Positions 25,145 through 33,802 of a DNA stretch of 64,000 nucleotides are shown piece after piece (position 1 is the stretch's first letter; each line of letters opens with the position of its first letter). Made by a program: the position numbers and the translations under genes. The DNA is from an uncultured Clostridia bacterium (lineage in GTDB: Bacteria > Bacillota > Clostridia > TANB77 > CAG-508), in assembly GCA_949388605.1 (NCBI GenBank), contig CASKJV010000002.1:1-64000 (forward strand), in the 5' to 3' direction. The notes under the pieces are model-generated. The model saw only the letters and a list, made by a program, of their open reading frames with translations, searched no databases and was not told the DNA's origin.

Positions 25145-26714
25145 TTACTTTCTCCTGGTCTTTCTTTTCTTCTTTTTGACCTTCTACTTTTGTTTTTTCT
25201 TCTTTTGGTTCTGCTTTTTTTTCTTTAGGTTCTAATTCTTTTGTTGTATCTTCTTCCATTTCTAAATCAAAGTTTACTGCTGGTTCTTCTATATCAACAA
25301 TTCCTTGTTCTGCTTTTAATCTTGCAATTTCTTCTAGTTTCCACTCTTCATCTTTAGAATCGCCATATAATTCTTCTACACAGGCCTCTATTGACATTAT
25401 TCCTTGTTGTTTTCCTTTTCCAACTGTTTCAACTTGTGCTTCAAATGAAGGATTGCTGTATTCTCCAAATTTTAAACTAACTTCTATATCTTCAGATAAA
25501 CCTTTATTTTCCATTTGGTCTCTTGATTTTAAAACTGTATTAATAACCTTTGGAATAAACTCTGATAATGTATCAATTATTAAACCTCTAGTATATAGAG
25601 TAGTTTTTTCTTTTTCCCTTTGTGCTTCAGCATTGTCTAGTTTCTTTGTATCAATTCCAAGTGTTGATGGACTTACAATTCCTTGTAAACATAGATCTAA
25701 AAATGTGATATATGATTGTAAGTAATTTTCTGTTGGTATTTCTGCTTGTTTTATTTCAATAGTATCTTGTCCGTTTTCTGACATATTTCCTTCAGGAGAA
25801 ATATATTTATTGTCAAATGGATTGCTATTTAATAAAAGTTCTCCTGTTTCAGGATCTCTTGGAATCATACTTTCAGGAATATATTTTATTGCTCTTCCTG
25901 CTCTAACTGCTTCTAGCCATTGAGATATAATTTCGTCTAAACTATCAAAAGAGTCATATTTTCCTTCAAAAATAGACTCTCCTCTTCCTTTATATTTTAC
26001 TGATTCACTTAACATTACTGGTACTGCCCACATTATTGACTTATCAAAAGTTATATTTTTAAGTTTTGATAATGCAGGTACTTTATTTAAACTTACTTCT
26101 TGGCCATCTTTTAATAACTTATAAGTTATATATCCAAATCCATAATGTTCTTCTAATAAATATGTTGTATTTCCTTCCTCGTGAAAAGACTTAAATACTA
26201 GTTCTACTAATCTACCTCTTTTATAAATAAAATCGATTTTTGAACCATCTACCCATTCAAGAATTGCTTTATCAGATATATCAGCATCATAATTTATTTT
26301 TATTGCACCATCACCTATATGTAATAAATCTGCTAACAAAGCCTTTAACATTTTACTATCAAATTCATTTTCTTTGTTAACTTCTTTCCAATATTCATCT
26401 TCTACATCATCGCCTGCATAATCTGTCATAACTGTATTTATAATAGTTTTTATTATTAGTTTTGGTAATCCTGAATGTGATTTCTTCATCCTAATATCTG
26501 CCGTTTGTGCTGCACCCCAAAAAGTATCTTCAGCAAACATTAATTGTCCATAAAATTCAGATAATTCCCTACTATCGCCTCTATACCATATTTTATTTTT
26601 TATGCAATTAGCTTGAAAGTCCATATTTTCATTTATTATAAATGTTTGACCTTGTGCAGGTCTAATATCTAACCACGATTTAATCATATTTTTCACTCTT
26701 TCTCCAAGTTTCAT
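25137..26714 (-). CDS. Portal protein (SPP1 gp6 type)
   Basis: 525 residues. Clip/stem-like features of the SPP1_Gp6 family include the N-terminal WLDIRPAQGQ segment, the HIGDGAIKINYDADIS strand pair and the region SPSTLGIDTKKLDNAEAQRE that precedes the long stem helix. The final ~50 residues are very rich in Lys and Glu. The portal forms the dodecameric DNA gate. It shares one base with terminase large subunit, as usual in the packaging module. Confidence 0.9.
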   Translation of the reverse strand: MKLGERVKNMIKSWLDIRPAQGQTFIINENMDFQANCIKNKIWYRGDSRELSEFYGQLMFAEDTFWGAAQTADIRMKKSHSGLPKLIIKTIINTVMTDYAGDDVEDEYWKEVNKENEFDSKMLKALLADLLHIGDGAIKINYDADISDKAILEWVDGSKIDFIYKRGRLVELVFKSFHEEGNTTYLLEEHYGFGYITYKLLKDGQEVSLNKVPALSKLKNITFDKSIMWAVPVMLSESVKYKGRGESIFEGKYDSFDSLDEIISQWLEAVRAGRAIKYIPESMIPRDPETGELLLNSNPFDNKYISPEGNMSENGQDTIEIKQAEIPTENYLQSYITFLDLCLQGIVSPSTLGIDTKKLDNAEAQREKEKTTLYTRGLIIDTLSEFIPKVINTVLKSRDQMENKGLSEDIEVSLKFGEYSNPSFEAQVETVGKGKQQGIMSIEACVEELYGDSKDEEWKLEEIARLKAEQGIVDIEEPAVNFDLEMEEDTTKELEPKEKKAEPKEEKTKVEGQKEEKKDQEKVNE

Positions 26715-28144
26715 TATTTTTTCACTCCTATTTTACTTACATATGGAATCCAACTATACTGACAACTATTAACCATATGGTCGTTTCCATCTTCAGGTTC
26801 ATTGTCTTTGTCCTCTTTCCAACTATACACATCTAGTTCATCACAATAATTTGTGCAAGTATCAACTATAAAGTAGCAATCATCTTTGAACCATCCTAAT
26901 TGTGTGTTTATTCTGTCTATTATTAGCATCTTTGCTTTCCAAGCATCATTGAACATATAAATACAAGGATTATTTCTTTTATATTTTTTAAATTCTTTTA
27001 TTGTTGCTTGGTCTGCTGAATCTATAAACACATTCTTTGCTAATCCCCACTCTTTTCTGTTTCTTTCCAGGAAGTCTACAAAGTTTTTTACTGTATCACT
27101 TGGTGCAAGTGGCTGATCCAAGTTTGCATTGTTATAAACTTTTTCATCTAAAAGGATGTATTTGCCTTTGTTTGTTATTCCTGCAAATGACATTGCTATT
27201 GTGTCAGGACTTAATGAACTGTACGCTGTATCTAATGCTGCAGTAAATATTATAAAATGTTCATCTATTTGTCTTGTTGCTATTGGTTTTGTTGTTAATT
27301 GTACTTTTTCATTTCCTGGTGCTCTTAAATATTGTTTTGCTTCTTCTTTAGTAATACAATGTTTTCTTCTATCAAAATTAAGAAAAACAAGTCCTGTTGA
27401 CTTGCCTCGTAATCCTTTTATTTTGTTTTTCCATAACTTTGTACCTACTGGAACGGAATTTATAATACTTTGTTTTTTCTCTGGTGTTAAACTTTTATTG
27501 TGATCAAAAGAAAAATACCACCAAGTCCAATCATCCATTTGTTCTTCATTCAGCATATTTAACAATTCTAGTGGAGCATCATTTTCATATTTTTTAATTG
27601 GCCTTGATTTATTAACATATTGTTTATAGCATTCTTTATTTGGATCGTCAGGGTTCATTGTACATACCCTATAATCACAACGCATAAAGATTTCTCTTAC
27701 AAAGTCCATATCTGCAATATTAAACTCATCTATAAGGATGCATCCATATTGGCCACCAAGTACCTTTTTCCATCTTGTTTTATTATCATATCCAACAATG
27801 TATATTACTTTTACACCATTTGGCGTATGATATAAAATATGTGGTAACGAATGCACCCCTTTACCATTTGCGTTATATTCTATACAGCCACCTTGACTAT
27901 ATTCTCCAAATATTTCAATTAAACCTTTATCTTTATTTATTATATTTTTTTCAATTGTTCCAAGATCTAATCCTGCAATTATATGTAACTTTTTAGGACT
28001 TTGAGCAACTTTAAACATAAATTTAGGAACAGCAACTGTTGTTTTACCAGCAAATGTTGTTCCTTCCAAAAATTCTGTACTACAATCGTGCTTGAAAAAA
28101 TCAATATATTTTTCAGATAGTGGAAATTCCTCATTTTGTTCCAT
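26714..28144 (-). CDS. terL: Terminase large subunit
   Basis: About 476 residues from ATG 28144 (GGTGG upstream). A modified Walker A region lies at GTTFAGKTTVAVPK, and the ATPase DE pair is in CILIDEFNIADMDF. The C-terminal nuclease region carries aspartates in FTAALDTAYSSLSPDTIAM and the FIDSADQATI segment and ends with DGNDHMVNSCQY. It drives ATP-dependent DNA packaging and cuts concatemers. It overlaps the small subunit gene by 14 bp with the present start. Confidence 0.9.
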   Translation of the reverse strand: MEQNEEFPLSEKYIDFFKHDCSTEFLEGTTFAGKTTVAVPKFMFKVAQSPKKLHIIAGLDLGTIEKNIINKDKGLIEIFGEYSQGGCIEYNANGKGVHSLPHILYHTPNGVKVIYIVGYDNKTRWKKVLGGQYGCILIDEFNIADMDFVREIFMRCDYRVCTMNPDDPNKECYKQYVNKSRPIKKYENDAPLELLNMLNEEQMDDWTWWYFSFDHNKSLTPEKKQSIINSVPVGTKLWKNKIKGLRGKSTGLVFLNFDRRKHCITKEEAKQYLRAPGNEKVQLTTKPIATRQIDEHFIIFTAALDTAYSSLSPDTIAMSFAGITNKGKYILLDEKVYNNANLDQPLAPSDTVKNFVDFLERNRKEWGLAKNVFIDSADQATIKEFKKYKRNNPCIYMFNDAWKAKMLIIDRINTQLGWFKDDCYFIVDTCTNYCDELDVYSWKEDKDNEPEDGNDHMVNSCQYSWIPYVSKIGVKK

Positions 28145-28787
28145 TGTTACCACCACCCAATTGTCTGTTAATGCTTTCCAATATAGAGTTATTACCTACT
28201 AAATTTACATTTAATGTTCTATCATCTTCAGTAGTATTTAATTTGGCCAGACTTTCTAATACTTTTCTTTTTGCTTCTTGAACTCTTGTAAGTCCATCTT
28301 CTATTCTTTGTATCATATTTAAAGTTGGTTCTGCATCTGTTACAGTTTCTACTTCTGATTTGCTTTTTTTATTCCTAATAAAGTTTATTGTCATATCTTT
28401 ACCACGCTGTTTTAATTCCTGTATTCTTTTCAGCATCCTCTGTTCTCGTATAGTAAGTATTTTATATTCTTCTATTAGTAATTGCTCTCTGTCATCTGTT
28501 TTTATTTTTTTATATAATTCTAATTCTTCAGGTTCTAATACATCTTTATATATATTTTCATATTCTCCAGTAGTGACTGCATTTTTATTTTCTTCTGGAG
28601 CACCTCCATTGTTTCCTACTGAATTTTTGTTTCCTATTTGTGCTTTGCTTTTAGTTCTAGTTAACTTATTTTTATAAACAATACTTCTAAGTTCGGATTG
28701 AGTGATATTATATTTTGCAATAATATCTTTGTACTTCATACCTTGTAAATAATCATTTTTTATATTTTCTATTTCATTATCTGTCAA
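28131..28787 (-). CDS. terS: Terminase small subunit
   Basis: 218 residues. The N-terminal segment is a helix-turn-helix (DYLQGMKYKDIIAKYNITQS) of the PBSX/YqaS type, followed by a GNKNSVGNNGGAPEENKNAV linker and a helical oligomerisation region (EEYKILTIREQRMLKRIQEL). It recognises phage DNA ends and loads the large subunit. Overlap with terL indicates coupled translation. Confidence 0.87.
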   Translation of the reverse strand: MTDNEIENIKNDYLQGMKYKDIIAKYNITQSELRSIVYKNKLTRTKSKAQIGNKNSVGNNGGAPEENKNAVTTGEYENIYKDVLEPEELELYKKIKTDDREQLLIEEYKILTIREQRMLKRIQELKQRGKDMTINFIRNKKSKSEVETVTDAEPTLNMIQRIEDGLTRVQEAKRKVLESLAKLNTTEDDRTLNVNLVGNNSILESINRQLGGGNNGTK

Positions 28788-28806
28788 TGCATATCACCCA
28801 CCTCCA

Positions 28807-30012
28807 TTACTTTTCTAGTATTGCTTTTTCTCCTGTTAGGCTTTCCCATCTTTTTATAATTACATCACAATACTTTGGATCTAATTCCATCATATAACAC
28901 ATTCTATTCATTTGTTCTGCAGCAATTAAAGTTGTTCCACTTCCTCCAAATAAATCTAATATTATATCTTCTGTTTTGCTACTATTCTTTATTGCTTGAA
29001 CAACAAGATCTACAGGCTTCATAGTAGGATGTAAATCATTCTTTTTCGTTCTTTCAATATCCCATATATCAAAATTACTTCTATTTCCATAAAACAAATG
29101 AGATGCAAACCATCCATATACTATTGGCTCATACTTACTCATATAATCACTGTTAGATAAAGTATGATTTCCTTTATTCCAAATAATTAATGCTTTGTAC
29201 CTGTTATTTAATTTATCTAGTGCTCTAAATATATAATCTAATCCTAGTCTATAAAAGCAAACATAATATGCACCTTTGTTATATTTCCTTATGTTTTCAA
29301 ATATTTTTAATATAAACTCATCGCCTTCTTCTCTGGTCATATTATCATTTTTTATTTTCCCATGTGAAGCATTGAAACTTTTACTACCATCTGCATGAAC
29401 ATTTCCATCAAAATTCATTAAATAAGGCGGATCAGTAAATACCATATCGGATTTATGATTATTCATTAATTTTTCTATATCATCTTTAGATGTACTATCT
29501 CCACACATTAGTCTATGCTTACCTAATATCCAAATATCTCCTGGCTTGGAAACTGGTTCTTCTATTTCATTTAATGCTTCATCTAAATCAAAATCATCTT
29601 CTTTTGACCCCGTTATATCTTTTAGTATGCTATCTACTTCATCAAAAGAAAAACCTGTCATATCCATATCAATATCTGCTTCTTTTAATTCTGCAAGTAG
29701 TTCTTCTAATTTACCATTGTCCCATTCACCAGTAATCTTATTTAATGCTATATTTAATGCTTTTTCTTTGTTTTTATCTAAATCAACTATATTGCACTCT
29801 ATTTCGGTATAACCTAATTCTTTTAATACTTTTAGTCTTTGATGTCCACCTATAACAGTCATATCCTCATTAACTATAACAGGTGCTACATATCCAAATT
29901 CAGTTAGGCTCTTTTTTATTTTTTGATATTCTTCGTCTTCTGGTTTTAGATCCTTTCTTGGATTGTATTCTGCTGGTTTTAGATTTTCGATTTTTAATTT
30001 TTGTATATTCAT
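28807..30012 (-). CDS. ParB-like N-terminal domain fused to DNA N6/N4 methyltransferase
   Basis: About 401 residues from ATG 30012, which has AAGGAG seven bases upstream; a longer in-frame start lacks this. Residues ~1-95 are a ParB/Srx-like domain (NPRKDLKPEDEEYQKIKKSL, IGGHQRLKVLKELG). The methyltransferase follows with catalytic DPPYLMNF and, later, the AdoMet motif LDLFGGSGTTLIAAE, the order of beta-class enzymes. Such phage enzymes methylate adenine or cytosine near packaging genes, possibly for self-protection or packaging-site control. Located directly before terS. Confidence 0.9.
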   Translation of the reverse strand: MNIQKLKIENLKPAEYNPRKDLKPEDEEYQKIKKSLTEFGYVAPVIVNEDMTVIGGHQRLKVLKELGYTEIECNIVDLDKNKEKALNIALNKITGEWDNGKLEELLAELKEADIDMDMTGFSFDEVDSILKDITGSKEDDFDLDEALNEIEEPVSKPGDIWILGKHRLMCGDSTSKDDIEKLMNNHKSDMVFTDPPYLMNFDGNVHADGSKSFNASHGKIKNDNMTREEGDEFILKIFENIRKYNKGAYYVCFYRLGLDYIFRALDKLNNRYKALIIWNKGNHTLSNSDYMSKYEPIVYGWFASHLFYGNRSNFDIWDIERTKKNDLHPTMKPVDLVVQAIKNSSKTEDIILDLFGGSGTTLIAAEQMNRMCYMMELDPKYCDVIIKRWESLTGEKAILEK

Positions 30013-30088
30013 GTCCATACTCCTTAAAACAACTTGTTTCATATCTACAAGTTTTACATTCTCTTAACATACATTTACCCAAATTCAT
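29900..30088 (-). CDS. Possible small Cys-rich protein overlapping the methyltransferase
   Basis: ATG 30088 has AGAGG eight bases upstream and the product starts MNLGKCMLRECKTCRYETSC, a C-x4-C-x2-C-x5-C pattern that could bind zinc. But after ~25 residues it overlaps the methyltransferase gene in another frame, and the basic tail looks like a by-product of that overlap. Low confidence. Confidence 0.25.
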   Translation of the reverse strand: MNLGKCMLRECKTCRYETSCFKEYGHEYTKIKNRKSKTSRIQSKKGSKTRRRRISKNKKEPN

Positions 30089-30112
30089 AGGCATACCTCT
30101 TTTGTTAGTTTT

Positions 30113-30186
30113 GGTTGCGGACATAGGATTCGAACCTCGTCTATGGGATATGACCCCATTGTGCTGCCTTTGCACCATCTCCGCAA
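30113..30186 (-). tRNA. Phage tRNA-like gene, anticodon CAT, with irregular T arm
   Basis: Reading the minus strand: a 5' acceptor TTGCGGA pairing with TCCGCAA at the 3' end, a D stem GTGC/GCAC with GG in its loop, and a perfect 5-bp anticodon stem ATGGG/CCCAT. The 7-base loop is GTCATAT with U33 and anticodon CAT (Met, or Ile if lysidinylated). The T loop TTCGAAT is classic, but the T stem pairs only three of five positions and position 8 is not U. It sits between the ArpU-like gene and the methyltransferase. It may be a functional but divergent phage tRNA or a decaying one. Confidence 0.7.
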
Positions 30187-30194
30187 TATAAAAA

Positions 30195-30220
30195 GGTCGC
30201 CGACATTTCTATCGGTGACC
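30195..30220 (-). terminator. Intrinsic terminator upstream of the tRNA
   Basis: On the minus strand GGTCACCGATAG... pairs with the mirrored arm ...GTCGGCGACC, and five T follow. It ends leftward early transcription from the ArpU region before the tRNA and late genes. Confidence 0.82.
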
Positions 30221-30339
30221 CCATTACAAAAGGAGAATCAATATGCGATTCAAAAGATATTACACTAATCTCAATTATAATTATAGCATATTATTTTTTG
30301 CAAAAATACGGACAAAATATATAAATTTTATATACAAAT

Positions 30340-30765
30340 TTAAGACAATTTACTTTTGTTATATTCTTTTTGCATTATTCGTATTGATCTATCTATTGTT
30401 TTTTGTATTGCTCCATAACCTCTATTTTTATCTGTTGCTATTTCTTCAATAGACTGCATATCATAAAATCTAGCTTTTATTATGTCCTGGTTATACTTCT
30501 TTAATGTTTTAACTAAATCTTCAACTATTTTTAGTTTAGTTTTAGTTCTTTCTATGTATCTTTGTTTTTTCTCTATTTTTTCTTGTTTTTCTGCAACATA
30601 TGTTTCTATATTCGAACCTGCAAATCCTTTTTGTTTAGGCATACCATCTAAATTTGCACTTCTACAATCTAATACTTCAGCTTCTAATTCTTGTATTTCT
30701 CCTTCTACAATTGTTATACTTGCTTTAAGTGAATTATAATTTTCTAAAACTTCTTGAACCTTCAT
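30340..30765 (-). CDS. ArpU/RinA-like late transcription regulator
   Basis: 141 residues from ATG 30765 (AGGAGG eight bases upstream). The first two thirds form a long coiled coil (QEKIEKKQRYIERTKTKLKI). The C-terminal ~45 residues resemble sigma region 4 (MQSIEEIATDKNRGYGAIQK, DRSIRIMQKEY). This is the DUF1492/ArpU layout, small proteins that switch on the packaging and structural operon in Gram-positive phages. The position just before the terminator, tRNA and terminase genes fits that role. Confidence 0.8.
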   Translation of the reverse strand: MKVQEVLENYNSLKASITIVEGEIQELEAEVLDCRSANLDGMPKQKGFAGSNIETYVAEKQEKIEKKQRYIERTKTKLKIVEDLVKTLKKYNQDIIKARFYDMQSIEEIATDKNRGYGAIQKTIDRSIRIMQKEYNKSKLS

Positions 30766-30777
30766 CTTTTGCACCTC

Positions 30778-30942
30778 CTAAAACTTAAATATAGCAAAGG
30801 TTAGTACAACACTAACTACTATTTCAATCAAATTAATTATTTTATCTTTACTAGTTACATACTTGTTATTCATTCCATCTACCATTTTTGACAAGCCATA
30901 AAATCCAGTAAAAAATATAAATATTGCTTTAATTATAGCCAT
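30778..30942 (-). CDS. Small two-helix membrane protein (54 aa)
   Basis: ATG 30942 with a perfect AGGAGGTG. Residues ~2-19 (AIIKAIFIFFTGFYGLS) and ~37-53 (NLIEIVVSVVLTFAIFK) are hydrophobic, with a polar loop between. No family recognised. Located between the ArpU-like gene and early genes; could be an accessory or exclusion protein. Confidence 0.65.
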   Translation of the reverse strand: MAIIKAIFIFFTGFYGLSKMVDGMNNKYVTSKDKIINLIEIVVSVVLTFAIFKF

Positions 30943-30986
30943 TCTACACACCTCCTATATTCTTGTTATTCGAGTTGTTTTTTTGA

Positions 30987-31016
30987 AAGTAAGTAAATAA
31001 ACTTATTTACTTACTT
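30987..31016. repeat. Perfect 30-bp palindrome at the end of the 57-aa gene
   Basis: AAGTAAGTAAATAA (30987-31000) and TTATTTACTTACTT (31003-31016) form a perfect inverted repeat separated by 2 bp. It covers the stop codon of the 57-aa ORF. A plus-strand T-run follows; on the minus strand no U-run is present, so it is either a protein binding site or an RNA hairpin. Confidence 0.65.
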
Positions 31017-31176
31017 CTTTTTCAAAATGTTCTCTAACTTCTTGTTTTGTCTTATCACTATACATTAGCGTTTTTGAGACAAATTCTTCTGCCATAGCAT
31101 CTATAATTTTATTTTGTTTCTGCAGCATACCTTTATAAGTTTTTATTGTTTGTATTAATGATTTTCTATCATCCAC
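31003..31176 (-). CDS. Small helical phage protein (57 aa), GTG start
   Basis: GTG 31176, preceded by AAGGGTGG, gives a helical charged peptide (DDRKSLIQTIKTYKGMLQKQ...). An in-frame ATG start is not available at the 5' end. The frame stays open to a stop within the palindrome. No domain recognised. Confidence 0.55.
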   Translation of the reverse strand: MDDRKSLIQTIKTYKGMLQKQNKIIDAMAEEFVSKTLMYSDKTKQEVREHFEKEVSK

Positions 31177-31187
31177 TTATACCACCC

Positions 31188-32006
31188 TTACTTATTTATA
31201 TCTTCCTTAAATCTCATTTTTAGTATTTCATATTTTATTTTATCTAAAATATCTAATCCTTTTTGATTTATTACATCTGGTCTATCATCAAATCCTGTTG
31301 CCCAATTTTTAACATCATAAGTATCCTCATCAGTTTCTATTGCTAATTGTGTTGCCTCATCTTCAGATAAAACTCCTTTTTTGATTTTTATTAAATATTC
31401 TTTATTGTCTGGAACTAAACATTCTTTGTATGGCTTTTCCAAAATTGCATATTTCTTTATAAAATCATTCATTCTTAAAATGTGATGCAATTGTTTTGGA
31501 TCATATCCATATTTATTAATTTTATCTACTATTGTTGGATATGGATGTTTTAATGCTTTTAATTTTTCTTTACTCATTCCAGCCATGCATCTAATTGCTT
31601 GGTATTTATTTATGCGTGCTATTTCTTCAGCATTATCAAATAATGGTTGTACTAATTCTTCATATTTAGGATTAACTATTTTAAATTCGGTAAATAATGT
31701 TTCTATAAAATTTACATTTTGTTTTTTGTATGTTTCAAACATTACTCTTATATCTTTTACATCAATATGTTCATTATTTTCTAATACTAAAGTTTCACTA
31801 AACATTTTTCTACCATATACAAAATCTTCAAATGATGGTAATATTACTGCTTTTGTATCAACATCTGACATATAATCTTCATCATATACATCCAGTCCAT
31901 AATTTTGTGATCCTTGTAATGCTAAAAACACTATTTCAAATCCTTTTTCTTTTAAATAATCATAATGTTCTTGCACTCTTTGCATTATTTTTTCTTCTCT
32001 ATTCAT
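31188..32006 (-). CDS. Pol-beta superfamily nucleotidyltransferase, RNA-repair (RlaP-like) type
   Basis: 272 residues. GSQNYGLDVYDEDYMSDVDT holds the G-S-x-x-Y-G motif and the metal-binding D-x-D of the pol-beta nucleotidyltransferase fold. The rest (GMSKEKLKALKHPYP, DPKQLHHILRMNDFI) matches a helical C-terminal part seen in RNA-repair-associated members. Known family members are linked to RNA ligases and presumably add or restore nucleotides at damaged RNA ends. It is the third gene of a cassette after RNA ligase and kinase-HD, 9 nt from the latter. Confidence 0.85.
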   Translation of the reverse strand: MNREEKIMQRVQEHYDYLKEKGFEIVFLALQGSQNYGLDVYDEDYMSDVDTKAVILPSFEDFVYGRKMFSETLVLENNEHIDVKDIRVMFETYKKQNVNFIETLFTEFKIVNPKYEELVQPLFDNAEEIARINKYQAIRCMAGMSKEKLKALKHPYPTIVDKINKYGYDPKQLHHILRMNDFIKKYAILEKPYKECLVPDNKEYLIKIKKGVLSEDEATQLAIETDEDTYDVKNWATGFDDRPDVINQKGLDILDKIKYEILKMRFKEDINK

Positions 32007-32015
32007 AATACCTCC

Positions 32016-32891
32016 TTACTTTGCTTGTAAATCAGCTTCATATAATAAATTTAATTTTCTCCAGGTTTCTTCGCCTAACATTTTTTTATATTTAATCACT
32101 GTTTTTTCAGATAATTCTCTATGTAATAACATGTGCCATTGAATTAAATTTGCTATTTCTAGTTGTCTATTCTCATCCATTCCTTTTGTATAAAACAATG
32201 ACATATAAGCGCTAACCTTTTCATGATTATAAAAATGCGCTACTTCTGTTTTTTCTCCTTTGGTATTAATAAAAGTTTTCGTTTCGGATTTTCCAATATC
32301 ATGTAATAATCCAACTTTAAACAAAGAGAAATCTTGTAATAAAATAGCTGTCTTTTTGCAATGCTTTCCAATTGTTAAAGTATGATGCGGATTATCTTGT
32401 GGAATCTTATCTAATTCATTTAATAAGTCATAGGTCCAGTAATTTCTTTCTGTGTTAAAATGTATTCTAATTTCATCAAATCCTTCGTAATATTGCGGTA
32501 TATAAATATTGTAATACATTCTTTTTATTACATCTTCAGGAACCTTCCTTTCTCTTTGATTATTTCTTTCTAAACACTCTTCATATGGTACTGCTATTAA
32601 AATTCCTATTTTTTCTACATTTTTTATTCTTTGCAAAAATGCCATTCTTCTTTTATAGTTTATATTAGTAGCATCATATATTACATTACTTTCCTTTAAA
32701 CCATTTATGATCCTATTTTCTACTTCTTCAAATATTTTTGCGTTTTGTGTTTGGTCATTTACATCCCCAAGCAGCTCTTTTCTTATTTCATCGGAAGACA
32801 CAATTAATGCATCTTCCGCTTCTGCTAACCTCTTACCGCATGTTGTCTTTCCAGAGGCTGGCAACCCTACTAACATAAATAATTTATTCAT
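32016..32891 (-). CDS. Polynucleotide kinase-HD domain RNA end-healing protein
   Basis: About 291 residues from ATG 32891, overlapping the RNA ligase stop (TGATG). The N-terminal half is a T4-Pnkp-like kinase: MLVGLPASGKTTCGKRL (P-loop), IVSSDEIRKELLGD, VIYDATNINYKRR. The C-terminal half is an HD phosphohydrolase (GLLHDIGKSETK; HFYNHEKVSAY). Kinase plus HD could repair 5'-OH and 2',3'-cyclic phosphate ends made by ribotoxins. HD-Pnk healing enzymes are known in bacteria; here the order is kinase first, HD second. Confidence 0.9.
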   Translation of the reverse strand: MNKLFMLVGLPASGKTTCGKRLAEAEDALIVSSDEIRKELLGDVNDQTQNAKIFEEVENRIINGLKESNVIYDATNINYKRRMAFLQRIKNVEKIGILIAVPYEECLERNNQRERKVPEDVIKRMYYNIYIPQYYEGFDEIRIHFNTERNYWTYDLLNELDKIPQDNPHHTLTIGKHCKKTAILLQDFSLFKVGLLHDIGKSETKTFINTKGEKTEVAHFYNHEKVSAYMSLFYTKGMDENRQLEIANLIQWHMLLHRELSEKTVIKYKKMLGEETWRKLNLLYEADLQAK

Positions 32892-33802
32892 CAATTAAAC
32901 AACTCCCTCTTTGTTTCTTTTACTTTTTGAATAGTTAGTGCATTTAATGTTTTGAAATTTATTTTAGGATTTTTAAATTCTTTTATAAAATTCCATGTTT
33001 CTTCTTTTATTAGTTCTGAAAATACTCTACCAAGTAACATTGGAATATACTGACTTCTCCATCCTTCCTTTTCATTAACTATTTTCGCATATTCTTTTTC
33101 AATAAAAGCTTCTGTACAATACTTAGTAATTATCTTTTCTTCAATTATTTCTTGTTGAGTAACTACATCTGCTCCCATAGATTTCGCATGTTTTTCTTTA
33201 AATTCATTACTTACAATTTTTGCCCAAGTTTGTCTACCATATTTATTATAAAAATCATAATTTTTAATTACTATACCTTCTCCATTTCCTTTACCATCTT
33301 CTACTAAAAATTGACCTGTTTTTTCCAAACATCTTATTAATGACTCTCCTGTTGGATTCTTTAATATTGCTAATGGTGGTATATAATCTAATTCAAACTC
33401 TTCTAATAATGATTGGTATATTTCATACGGTATATATTCTTCTGTTTCATCTTCTTTATGTAGTGCTACATCAAAAATATAAAATCTTCTCCACGCATCC
33501 TTTCTGTATGTTTTTATTGAATGTGGCACAAGCCATTCACCATATAATCTATGGTTTGGATGTTTTTGTAAATAGGCTTTTATTCTATCATTTTGTAATA
33601 TATACTGATAAAAATCTGCATTATCATTTTCTAAAGTAAGCACCCTATTCCTACTTCCTGCTTTTATATTTCCTTCTTTATCTAAATATACTTGTCCATT
33701 TGTACCATCTATTTTATAAAATATAAAACATTTTCCAAATTCTATATTTTCTACCTCGTCAGTTCCAAATCTCTCTATATGTTGATATCTATTAAATTCC
33801 AT
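32891..33802 (-). CDS. RNA ligase (Rnl2-like nucleotidyltransferase)
   Basis: 303 residues. FYKIDGTNGQVYL contains the adenylated lysine motif K-x-D-G. Later motifs are RLYGEWLVPH, GEGIVIKNYDF and WAKIVSNEFKEK, with the final lysine motif essential for adenylyl transfer in the family. Two short segments C-terminal to this form a helical cap. It is placed immediately before the kinase-HD gene with overlapping stop/start, so they act as one unit: healing then sealing of broken RNA, likely tRNA. Confidence 0.9.
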   Translation of the reverse strand: MEFNRYQHIERFGTDEVENIEFGKCFIFYKIDGTNGQVYLDKEGNIKAGSRNRVLTLENDNADFYQYILQNDRIKAYLQKHPNHRLYGEWLVPHSIKTYRKDAWRRFYIFDVALHKEDETEEYIPYEIYQSLLEEFELDYIPPLAILKNPTGESLIRCLEKTGQFLVEDGKGNGEGIVIKNYDFYNKYGRQTWAKIVSNEFKEKHAKSMGADVVTQQEIIEEKIITKYCTEAFIEKEYAKIVNEKEGWRSQYIPMLLGRVFSELIKEETWNFIKEFKNPKINFKTLNALTIQKVKETKRELFN

